From the NCBI GenBank assembly GCA_964504335.1, contig CAZDET010000107.1, forward strand, positions 1 through 12,167: DNA of 12,167 nt, read 5' to 3'. The position numbers and the translations under genes are program-made. Below, piece after piece: positions 7,456 through 12,167 of the stretch (the stretch's first letter is position 1; each line of letters starts with the position of its first letter). A model generated the notes under the pieces. The model was not told where the DNA came from, searched no databases, and saw nothing but the letters and a program-made list of their open reading frames with translations. The stretch is from CAZDET01 sp964504335 (GTDB lineage Bacteria > Bacteroidota > Bacteroidia > Chitinophagales > Saprospiraceae).

Positions 7456-7486
7456 TTTGATGCCCGAAAGGGCGAAATAAAATTTG
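7456..7486 (+). promoter_or_regulatory. Candidate Bacteroidota promoter with GAAA-loop inverted repeat in the spacer
   Basis: TTTG at 7456-7459 could serve as the -33 box, and TAAAATTTG at 7478-7486 resembles the TAnnTTTG -7 box with one extra base (spacer 18 bp). Between them GCCC-GAAA-GGGC (7462-7473) is a perfect inverted repeat. The predicted start lies just upstream of the small ORF at 7515. The one-base irregularity in the -7 box lowers confidence. Confidence 0.45.
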
Positions 7487-7514
7487 CCATTTTCTCACGT
7501 TTAAACACTTCGCT

Positions 7515-7655
7515 ATGCTCTCCGAAATCAGTTTTTGTGAGCACTTGTGGCGGCTGAGTTCTACAGAATACCAGCCGGCCATTACACTAGAGGAGGTAGC
7601 GGAAAACGAGAATAAACGTGCTGAGATGGACGACCAATTTCGGCGCTCTCTGTAG
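7515..7655 (+). CDS. Possible small protein (46 aa)
   Basis: An ATG at 7515 opens a 46-codon frame ending in TAG at 7653-7655. It begins 29 bp after a promoter-like element at 7456-7486, and no Shine-Dalgarno is visible, which is normal for the presumed phylum. The translation starts MLSEISFCEHLWRLSSTEYQ. The second half is charged and helix-prone (ITLEEVAENENKRAEMDDQ then FRRSL), giving a soluble peptide with no signal peptide or membrane segment. I do not recognise a family. It is convergent with the EAD-like gene whose stop is at 7706. Support comes from promoter placement and protein-like composition; the length is short enough that chance is possible. Confidence 0.4.
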   Translation: MLSEISFCEHLWRLSSTEYQPAITLEEVAENENKRAEMDDQFRRSL

Positions 7656-7705
7656 CCGTGCCCGCTTTCCTCAGGGCGACAGACTGAGTAGCGGCATGGA
7701 GACTG

Positions 7706-8260
7706 CTAGCTCGGTTGCGCATCCCAACGCGTGAAAAATCGTTTTCCCTCCTCTGTTAGTGACCAATGCGTCTTTTTGTGTTGCTTTGATTTTCGAATCA
7801 ATTGGTGCGCCGACCATTGATCCAACAGCGCTTTGATGGTCTTTCGCTTGATGGGCCCGCGAAGATGCTGTTCCATATCCGTTATGGTAAATGGTTCGGG
7901 TAGTTCCGCCAGGAACAACCGACTCAACTGAACGGATGCCTGCGCGTACTCGAAAGTTGATTCAAAATCGGCATCAGCGGCTATTTCCTCCTTTGGAATC
8001 ACCTTTATTGGCATGGTATCTACCAGGGCGAGTAACTGGTTGACCATGGCCGCGTACTCCCGGCTGATCTCTTCGCTGGTTAGAAACCGATTCACTTTGT
8101 CTTTACGCAATTGATGGTAGCGGGCAGATTGGGCGATTACTTCAGTTAGATGCTGGCTGCCGTTAAAAGCCGTTTTGAGTAGTTCGATGGCAGTATCTAA
8201 TCGTCCCCTACTGATCGCATCACGGACTTGTTGGGGGGTCGGTTCGGAGTTGGAACGCAT
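7706..8260 (-). CDS. EAD11-like effector-associated domain protein with winged-helix-like C-terminus
   Basis: This 184-residue soluble protein has two parts. Residues about 9-84 resemble effector-associated domain 11. An opening helix pair (QQVRDAISRGRLDTAIELLK) is followed by the characteristic VIAQSARYHQLRKDKVNRFL and TSEEISREYAAMVNQLLALV, close to the family pattern of SxRYxxL, a basic turn, then SxEExxxExNxxxxxLLxLID. EADs are small helical adaptor domains that bring effectors and sensors together in bacterial conflict or regulated-signalling systems. Residues about 105-178 look like a winged helix: FTITDMEQHLRGPIKRKTIK, then LLDQWSAHQLIRKSKQHKKT, then HWSLTEEGKRFF. The ATG at 8260 is preceded by a perfect TAnnTTTG box 43 bp upstream. 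It is a single gene, divergent from the TonB operon. No caspase, protease, NTPase or TIR partner is in the window. The EAD assignment rests on pattern memory and the winged-helix call is weaker. Confidence 0.65.
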   Translation of the reverse strand: MRSNSEPTPQQVRDAISRGRLDTAIELLKTAFNGSQHLTEVIAQSARYHQLRKDKVNRFLTSEEISREYAAMVNQLLALVDTMPIKVIPKEEIAADADFESTFEYAQASVQLSRLFLAELPEPFTITDMEQHLRGPIKRKTIKALLDQWSAHQLIRKSKQHKKTHWSLTEEGKRFFTRWDAQPS

Positions 8261-8303
8261 ATTACTATTCAGTTAACCACCGTTGAAATTGATGGAATTA
8301 GCC

Positions 8304-8311
8304 CAAAGATA
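8304..8311 (-). promoter_or_regulatory. TAnnTTTG -7 box for the EAD-like gene
   Basis: The minus strand reads TATCTTTG, an exact TAnnTTTG match, 43 bp upstream of the ATG at 8260. I find no TTTG at the expected -33 distance. The position in a 201-bp divergent spacer supports a promoter. Confidence 0.5.
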
Positions 8312-8400
8312 TCACACATGACGAAGAGTACTTTGGGAAAGTCCAAGGTGATGCCTCATCGTTTCCGTGGAATGCTAATTCTCAGGCGATAAGGTGACAT

Positions 8401-8437
8401 TTTGCAGCGAGCGGCATCGCGACTAGGGCTAATATTG
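8401..8437 (+). promoter_or_regulatory. Weak candidate promoter for the exbB-exbD-exbD-tonB operon
   Basis: TAATATTG at 8430-8437 differs from TAnnTTTG at one position and lies 24 bp before the exbB ATG. A TTTG at 8401-8404 is upstream, but the 25-bp spacer is longer than usual. No iron-box-like palindrome is obvious in 8312-8461. Confidence 0.3.
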
Positions 8438-8461
8438 TGTAGTACCTAACTACAAGTCCGC

Positions 8462-9319
8462 ATGTCTCGCATTAAAGATTTATCGCAAGCACTCCAGTCC
8501 GGATTGGCGCTCATTGTCATTCCGCTAGCGTTTATTATCGCTTACTTCATCTATTACCAATTACTGGGATATCCCGGCAATTTCGAAGGGGGTGATCCGG
8601 CCAACCAACCACTTCCAAACAACTACCTGGGAGTTATTTACAAGGGTGGCCCAATCGTCATCCTGCTGATTTCCTTTCAGCTCATTCTGATCACCTTCAT
8701 TATCGAGCGCTTTATCAGCCTTGGTGCAGCTGGGGGAAGACGCAACAACAAGCGCTTCGTCGGGAATGTTAAAAATCATTTACAAGCCAGCGATTACGCG
8801 GCGGTCGAGGCAGCTGCCAACCAACAGCGGGGTACGGTGGCGAACATCGTTCGTACGGGTATCGATTCTTTTCGGTCCGTGCGCTTCGACGCCGATTACA
8901 ACAAGGAAGAAAAGATGGCCCTGGTGCAGCGCGACGTCGAGGAGACCACTCAGTTGGAATTACCGCAGCTCAACCGCAACCTCGTCATTGTTTCCACGTT
9001 GGCCTCGATTTCCACGTTGGTGGGATTGTTGGGGACGGTCACCGGGATGATCGTTGCCTTCTCTGCGCTGGCGCGGGTAGGTGCGCCCGACGCGGTCGGA
9101 TTGGCGGGAGGTATTTCGCAGGCGCTCGTGACCACCGCCCTGGGTATCAGCACGGCGGCCGTGGCAATTGTTTTCTACAACTACTTCACCACGCGCATCG
9201 ATAAGATCACCTACGCAATTGATGAGGTAACCTTCAGCATGTTGCATCACTTTAAGGATACGCTCTCACCGGCGAATCCGAACAACTCCCCTGCCGATGT
9301 CCAAGCAGAATCCGTCTAG
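8462..9319 (+). CDS. exbB: ExbB/TolQ/MotA-family proton channel protein
   Basis: This inner-membrane protein (285 aa) forms the pentameric proton-conducting scaffold of the TonB energising complex. Transmembrane helices are visible at about 13-35, 62-84, 172-200 and 212-240. The family core is clear: the third helix carries LVGLLGTVTGMIVAFSAL (about 187-204), and the fourth carries ISQALVTTALGISTAAVAIV (about 218-237), with the pore-lining threonines. The cytoplasmic loop between helices 2 and 3 (about 85-170) is charged. Compared with E. coli ExbB it has one extra N-terminal hydrophobic helix and a Gly/Pro/Asn-rich exposed loop (about 36-60), a layout frequent in Bacteroidota. It heads an operon with two exbD genes and tonB, and its last 23 bases overlap the first exbD gene in another frame. 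Confidence 0.93.
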   Translation: MSRIKDLSQALQSGLALIVIPLAFIIAYFIYYQLLGYPGNFEGGDPANQPLPNNYLGVIYKGGPIVILLISFQLILITFIIERFISLGAAGGRRNNKRFVGNVKNHLQASDYAAVEAAANQQRGTVANIVRTGIDSFRSVRFDADYNKEEKMALVQRDVEETTQLELPQLNRNLVIVSTLASISTLVGLLGTVTGMIVAFSALARVGAPDAVGLAGGISQALVTTALGISTAAVAIVFYNYFTTRIDKITYAIDEVTFSMLHHFKDTLSPANPNNSPADVQAESV

Positions 9320-9896
9320 CCGCACGCCGAAGCTCGACATGAACCCCATGGTCGACATGGCCTTCCTGCTGGTGAGTTTCTTCATGCTCACTACCACCTT
9401 TAAGACGATGGAGCCGGTGCAGATCAACCGGCCGGCCTCCCAAACGGAACAGAAGATGCCGCAAACCGATCTGATGACCATCACCGTTGCTGACGACGGC
9501 CGGCTGTTCTGTTCGGTCGATGGAAAGTTTGTCCGCCAGCGACTGCTGGCGCGAATGGGCCAGCAATACGGCCAGTCTTTCAATTCGACGGAAAAAGAGC
9601 AGTTTTCCCTGGTCGGCACGTTTGGCATGCCGTTGGAGGAACTCCCAGATTTTCTGGCGTTGCCTCCCACGCAGCGCAATGCGATGGAATTACCCGGTAT
9701 TCCTTGCGACAGCATCCGAAACGAACTCCGCGACTGGATCGCCAACGCCCGCATCACGAATCCGAGGGTGCGCTTTTCCATCAATGCGGACCGCGACACG
9801 CCCTATTCCCATGTGGAACGGGTGGTACAGACCTTCACCGATCAACAAATTTACCGATTTAGCCTGGTCACCGAATTAGAAGCTGCCGTTCAATGA
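9297..9896 (+). CDS. exbD: ExbD/TolR-family protein, long form
   Basis: This is the first of two consecutive ExbD homologues (199 aa). It has a short cytoplasmic tail, one transmembrane helix (about 18-36) and a periplasmic domain. The helix starts with DMNPMVDMAFLLVSFFML, in which Asp20 corresponds to the proton-carrying aspartate of ExbD/TolR (Asp25 in E. coli ExbD). The periplasmic part contains the usual strand-rich start (TDLMTITVADDGRLFCSVDG, about 57-76) and the end FSINADRDTPYSHVERVVQT (about 160-179). Between them lies an extra stretch of roughly 45-50 residues (about 92-140), making the protein longer than the usual ~140 residues. The ATG at 9297 lies inside exbB; the next ATG (9339) would remove the conserved segment before the helix, so the overlap appears genuine. 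The stop overlaps the second exbD start by ATGA. Confidence 0.9.
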   Translation: MSKQNPSSRTPKLDMNPMVDMAFLLVSFFMLTTTFKTMEPVQINRPASQTEQKMPQTDLMTITVADDGRLFCSVDGKFVRQRLLARMGQQYGQSFNSTEKEQFSLVGTFGMPLEELPDFLALPPTQRNAMELPGIPCDSIRNELRDWIANARITNPRVRFSINADRDTPYSHVERVVQTFTDQQIYRFSLVTELEAAVQ

Positions 9897-10408
9897 AGCC
9901 ATTAAAGATCACCCCAACCCCGAAGCACCACGGCCTGAAGTCGGTCAGTAAGGAGAAGCCGTCCGTAGAGGTGGATATGAACCCGATGGTCGACCTGGCC
10001 TTTCTCCTGCTCACCTTCTTCATGTTGGCCACAACCTTCCAATTGCCCCAGATTATGGAAGTCATTATGCCCTTACCGGTGGAGGCCGATGCCCCGGAAG
10101 AGACATCGGCCGTCAAGGAATCTAAAGCGCTCACCATATTACTGGATGAGGAGGATACGCTTTATTGGTACATGGGAATTACCGAACCGGAGGTCAACCG
10201 AATTGAATTTTCGTCCGCATCACTCCGACGGATTATCGTCGAAAAACAGCAGCGTATTACGGACCTGGTCATTCTGGTAAAACCGGCACCAGGGGCACGG
10301 TTTGAGAATTTAGTTGACCTCTTGGATGAAATGCACGTGAATAAAGTGGCGCGTTACGCCATTGTTGATTTTGAACCATCCGACCGCGCCCTGATTGCGG
10401 CCCAATAA
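9893..10408 (+). CDS. exbD: ExbD/TolR-family protein, second copy
   Basis: This is the second ExbD homologue (171 aa). A basic cytoplasmic N-terminus (about 1-27) leads into VDMNPMVDLAFLLLTFFML, with Asp34 as the conserved membrane-embedded acidic residue. One transmembrane helix (about 32-50) precedes the periplasmic domain. That domain has KALTILLDEEDTLYWYMG (about 78-95) and ends with LVILVKPAPGARFENLVDLL (about 125-144), a normal ExbD fold end. It starts at an ATGA overlap with the previous stop and is followed by tonB after 10 bp. Two different ExbD copies next to one ExbB suggest a mixed ExbD dimer inside the ExbB pentamer; this is inferred from gene order. Confidence 0.9.
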   Translation: MKPLKITPTPKHHGLKSVSKEKPSVEVDMNPMVDLAFLLLTFFMLATTFQLPQIMEVIMPLPVEADAPEETSAVKESKALTILLDEEDTLYWYMGITEPEVNRIEFSSASLRRIIVEKQQRITDLVILVKPAPGARFENLVDLLDEMHVNKVARYAIVDFEPSDRALIAAQ

Positions 10409-10418
10409 TTTCTATCCG

Positions 10419-11315
10419 ATGCGTTCCAGTAATTATGAGCAACAGCTATTCGAACATAAAAACCAGGCGTACGGTGCTTACCGCCTGCGTCAATTGGCTC
10501 CAAGGGCCCAGCTGGTGGGTTTCGGAATCGCGCTGGTGTTGTGGGTCGGCCTCATGGGAATTCCCCTGTGGACCGAACTGCTGAAGAAAAAGCCTGAAGT
10601 TGCCAGTACGGAAAAACTGCGCATCAAGGCCAATAAGCGCATTACCTATGCCCAGTTGTCGGCCCCACCTCCTATTGAAATGGAAGTGCCGCCCACTAAT
10701 CCGGAAGCAACGGCCGCCCCCCGAAGGGCCCAGCGCCGCTTCGTGCAGCCCACCGTGCGCCCCGATGAAGAGGTGCCGGATGCTCCTCCCCTACCCACGC
10801 GCGAAGACCTCAGGCGAATTGATCCGGGTCGGGAAGACGTAGAAGGGGTTGAAGGTGCTACCTATGTGGGTCCTCCCATTGATGAAAATGTGGTGTTGGA
10901 AGCCCCCCCCCTTGAAGCACCGGAAACGGTAGAAGAGGAAGAACCCATAGCTCCGCCACCGCCACCGCCGCCACCACCGAAGGAAGAAGAGGAAGTATAC
11001 GTCATCGTGGAGAAAATGCCGAGTTTTCCAGGTGGCCAGGAAGCTTTTTTTGCCTACCTCGCTGCGGAAATCCAGTACCCAAACATTGCCAAAGACAGCA
11101 ACATTGAGGGGACCGTCGTCGTCCAGTTCATCGTTATGCCGGATGGTCAGTGTGTCGATTTCAAAGTTTTGCGCCCCGTCGCTGGTGGCTGTACGGAAGA
11201 AGCCCTGCGGGTATTGGGCAATATGCCCCTCTGGGAACCCGGTGTGCAGGGGAAATACAATGTAAAGGTAAAGGTGACCGTGCCGATTCGATTTAAGCTG
11301 CTGGCCCCGAAGTGA
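10419..11315 (+). CDS. tonB: TonB energy transducer
   Basis: TonB spans the periplasm and passes force from ExbB/ExbD to outer-membrane receptors. The product (298 aa) begins with a cytoplasmic segment NQAYGAYRLRQLAPRAQ (about 15-31), the YGAYxLR motif typical of Bacteroidota TonB. A transmembrane helix lies at about 31-51, and a Pro/Glu-rich periplasmic linker at about 82-195 includes nine consecutive prolines (179-187). A TonB C-terminal domain covers about 200-296, with EKMPSFPGGQEAFFAYLAAE (about 198-217), IEGTVVVQFIVMPDGQ and a strand-rich end VKVKVTVPIRFKL. Two cysteines (245, 258) lie in this domain. The ATG at 10419 is used; the frame extends upstream to a TTG at 10395 that overlaps the exbD stop and adds unrelated residues. 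It is the last gene of the operon, with no strong terminator right after it. Confidence 0.95.
   Translation: MRSSNYEQQLFEHKNQAYGAYRLRQLAPRAQLVGFGIALVLWVGLMGIPLWTELLKKKPEVASTEKLRIKANKRITYAQLSAPPPIEMEVPPTNPEATAAPRRAQRRFVQPTVRPDEEVPDAPPLPTREDLRRIDPGREDVEGVEGATYVGPPIDENVVLEAPPLEAPETVEEEEPIAPPPPPPPPPKEEEEVYVIVEKMPSFPGGQEAFFAYLAAEIQYPNIAKDSNIEGTVVVQFIVMPDGQCVDFKVLRPVAGGCTEEALRVLGNMPLWEPGVQGKYNVKVKVTVPIRFKLLAPK
10903..10911 (+). repeat. Nine-cytosine homopolymer inside tonB
   Basis: Nine consecutive C bases encode part of the Pro-rich linker (Glu-Ala-Pro-Pro-Leu). Gain or loss of one base would shift the frame before the TonB C-terminal domain. Runs this long are slippage-prone in other bacteria; whether this one varies is unknown. 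Confidence 0.8.
10953..10979 (+). repeat. CCG/CCA codon tract (nine prolines) in tonB
   Basis: Nine proline codons in a row, mixing CCG and CCA, encode residues 179-187 of TonB. The mixed codons make slippage less likely than in a pure repeat. It is part of the rigid periplasmic linker. Confidence 0.85.
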
Positions 11316-11354
11316 TGCCTGTACCTATCGAGCTGATTTTTAGATCGCATGGAC

Positions 11355-11385
11355 TTGACTCACATATTTAGGAAGCCTATCTTTG
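11355..11385 (+). promoter_or_regulatory. Bacteroidota-type promoter in the tonB downstream spacer
   Basis: TTG at 11355-11357 and TATCTTTG at 11378-11385 (exact TAnnTTTG) are 20 bp apart, close to the usual -33/-7 spacing. Transcription would start near 11392 and run towards the gene at 11791, giving a leader of about 400 bases, or a separate small RNA. This is the best promoter match in the window. Confidence 0.55.
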
Positions 11386-11410
11386 CAGTACTATCCAATT
11401 TTATCCATTG

Positions 11411-11429
11411 TAGCTTTTTGAGCTATTTT
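11411..11429 (+). terminator. Weak hairpin followed by T-tract after tonB
   Basis: TAGCT-TTTTG-AGCTA is a 5-bp AT-rich stem (11411-11425) followed by TTTT, about 95 bp past the tonB stop. The stem is too weak to be a convincing terminator, but it is the nearest such structure after the operon. Confidence 0.25.
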
Positions 11430-11468
11430 CCACACCATTTACATCTTCAGACGATCGTCCACATTGCT

Positions 11469-11556
11469 GGTAGTCGCGTGCTGAGAACACGCTTGGGCTA
11501 CCTGTAACCCTTCGGGTCGGCAGGTTTGGTGGGCGGGCTATTTTTTTATTCCCACC
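11469..11556 (+). other. Cluster of stem-loops, possible structured RNA
   Basis: A two-part stem combines GGTAG/CTACC (11469-11473 with 11498-11502) and GCGTG/CACGC (11476-11480 with 11488-11492), closing a CTGAGAA loop. Next comes CCTG/CAGG (11501-11504 with 11521-11524) enclosing ACCC-TTC-GGGT (11507-11517). GGTGGG/CCCACC (11528-11533 with 11551-11556) spans a run of seven T (11541-11547). The first two stems share two bases, so they may be alternatives. The cluster lies about 80 bp past a good promoter. It matches no RNA family I can name. Confidence 0.4.
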
Positions 11557-11578
11557 CATATGGTGTGCGGCGGCCGAA

Positions 11579-11601
11579 TCGGCAATCGAACCGGTTGCCG
11601 A
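11579..11601 (+). other. Perfect 7-bp stem-loop in the leader of the last gene
   Basis: TCGGCAA and TTGCCGA are exact reverse complements separated by nine bases (TCGAACCGG). The stem is GC-rich and not followed by a T-tract. It could be an RNA structure in the leader or a protein-binding site. Confidence 0.35.
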
Positions 11602-11685
11602 AAGTGCAATCTATGCGACATTCGAAATACATTTAAGACTCGTCCATTCCTACAGCCACGAGCACTCTTTCCAGCTCCTAATAAA

Positions 11686-11708
11686 GGGGGAATTTTTCGG
11701 AATCCCCC
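11686..11708. other. GC-rich stem-loop before the last gene
   Basis: GGGGG, a bulged A, and ATT pair with AATCCCCC around a TTTCGG loop, an 8-bp stem 82 bp upstream of the ATG at 11791. On the plus strand it is followed by AAAAG, not T, so it does not look like a terminator for that strand. Read on the minus strand it is followed by TTTATT. Confidence 0.4.
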
Positions 11709-11790
11709 AAAAGAACGATTCCCTGCGGGCCAGATTCGAAGACCTTTGCCCCATCATCTTAATTATTTCACACTTTTTAAGTCCTAACAA

Positions 11791-12167
11791 ATGAGAACTT
11801 TGTTACTTGTCTGTGGGGTTTGGCTCTTTGCCACCCTGGGACATGCCCAAGTTCGGTTAGTGACGGTGGATCCCGCAGGAGAAACAGTCACCCTCCGAAA
11901 TTTTGGAGCTAGTTCCGAAGACATTGGCTCGTACCAGTTTTGCCTTGGCCCTGGTCAGTACAATGTCTTGAACAACTACACCAGCATCGACGGGGATTTA
12001 ATTCTTTCTCCGGATGAAACCGTTACTTTCGATTTGACCTCCGGAAACCTCGGAGTAACCGCGCTACCCAATGCTAATGGTGGTCTGGCTCTTTTTGCCA
12101 ATACCAATTTTGGTTCCAACAGTCCGAACGACTTGTTGGATTATGTGCAATGGGGGGCTGCCAACCA
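11791..12167 (+). CDS. Secreted lamin-tail-domain-like protein, 3' truncated by window end
   Basis: The ATG at 11791 opens a frame that runs off the right edge (125 codons seen). Residues 1-20 form a signal peptide (MRTLLLVCGVWLFATLGHAQ) with likely cleavage near the Ala-Gln end. The rest is a strand-rich domain: VRLVTVDPAGETVTLRNFGA (about 21-40), SSEDIGSYQFCLGPGQYNVL (about 41-60), LILSPDETVTFDL, and a closing DLLDYVQWGAAN at the window edge. The pattern of an initial 'V.P....V.L.N.G', a 'D.GSY' turn and a final 'D.V.WG' is that of lamin-tail-domain-like beta-sandwiches found in secreted Bacteroidota proteins. A C-terminal sorting signal cannot be judged because the end is missing. No strong promoter lies directly upstream; the TATCTTTG box at 11378-11385 is the nearest good match. 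Function is unknown. Confidence 0.75.
   Translation, partial: MRTLLLVCGVWLFATLGHAQVRLVTVDPAGETVTLRNFGASSEDIGSYQFCLGPGQYNVLNNYTSIDGDLILSPDETVTFDLTSGNLGVTALPNANGGLALFANTNFGSNSPNDLLDYVQWGAAN

Noticed and set aside
9266..9799. Minus-strand 177-codon frame across exbB/exbD
   Set aside because: It is antisense to a clear exbD gene, with no recognisable domain; a shadow frame.
11476..11525. Possible TPP riboswitch because of a CTGAGA loop and a nearby ACCC
   Set aside because: The conserved GAACCTGAT-type segment and the expected paired arrangement are missing, and the following gene is not a thiamine gene.
11686..11708. Rho-independent terminator for tonB at the GGGGG/CCCCC hairpin
   Set aside because: It is about 370 bp past the tonB stop and is followed by A residues, not T, on the plus strand.
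11560..11787. 75-codon plus-strand frame with several Cys residues before the last gene
   Set aside because: The CxxC-like spacing looked zinc-finger-like, but the frame contains two hairpins, has irregular composition, and ends right before the start of the secreted protein. Non-coding leader is the simpler reading.

Overview
The window looks like chromosomal DNA of a Bacteroidota member, with Saprospiria/Lewinella-type bacteria as my best guess. Three things point there. Several upstream regions carry the Bacteroidota promoter -7 box TAnnTTTG. Shine-Dalgarno sequences are largely absent. The TonB operon has the layout common in that phylum: one ExbB/TolQ protein, two ExbD proteins, and a TonB whose N-terminus reads YGAYRLR. 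The taxon is an inference from gene content; no rRNA or tRNA marker is present.

Layout, left to right. (1) 1-220 has no convincing gene. (2) 221-2638 (-) is phosphoenolpyruvate synthase. (3) 2639-2759 is a divergent intergenic region holding a 19-bp perfect palindrome. (4) 2760-5789 (+) is a three-gene operon of a lipoprotein HlyD/MacA-type adaptor, a FtsX/MacB-type permease and its ATPase. It ends at a hairpin that reads better as a terminator for the convergent strand. (5) 7184-5850 (-) is a tight operon of a twin-CBS protein, a DUF2953-like membrane protein and a GerW/YtfJ-family protein. A TAnnTTTG box and two adjacent palindromes lie upstream of it. (6) 7211-7705 is mostly non-coding but contains a plausible promoter and a 46-codon small ORF. 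(7) 8260-7706 (-) encodes a small protein that resembles an effector-associated domain (EAD11-like) joined to a winged-helix-like C-terminus. (8) 8462-11315 (+) is the exbB-exbD-exbD-tonB operon, with overlapping or closely spaced genes. (9) 11316-11790 is a 475-bp spacer with a well-matched promoter and a series of hairpins. (10) 11791 to the right edge is the start of a secreted protein with a lamin-tail-like fold, cut by the window end.

The ABC operon should pump or extract a substrate across or out of the inner membrane, using ATP through a mechanotransmission-type permease. The ExbB/ExbD/TonB operon should convert proton motive force into energy for outer-membrane TonB-dependent receptors. 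PEP synthase is a gluconeogenic enzyme with no evident functional link to its neighbours. Most of the window is ordinary core metabolism and envelope function. The less ordinary parts are the EAD-like protein, the small ORF beside it, the GerW/DUF2953/CBS operon in a presumed non-sporulator, and the structured spacer before the last gene.
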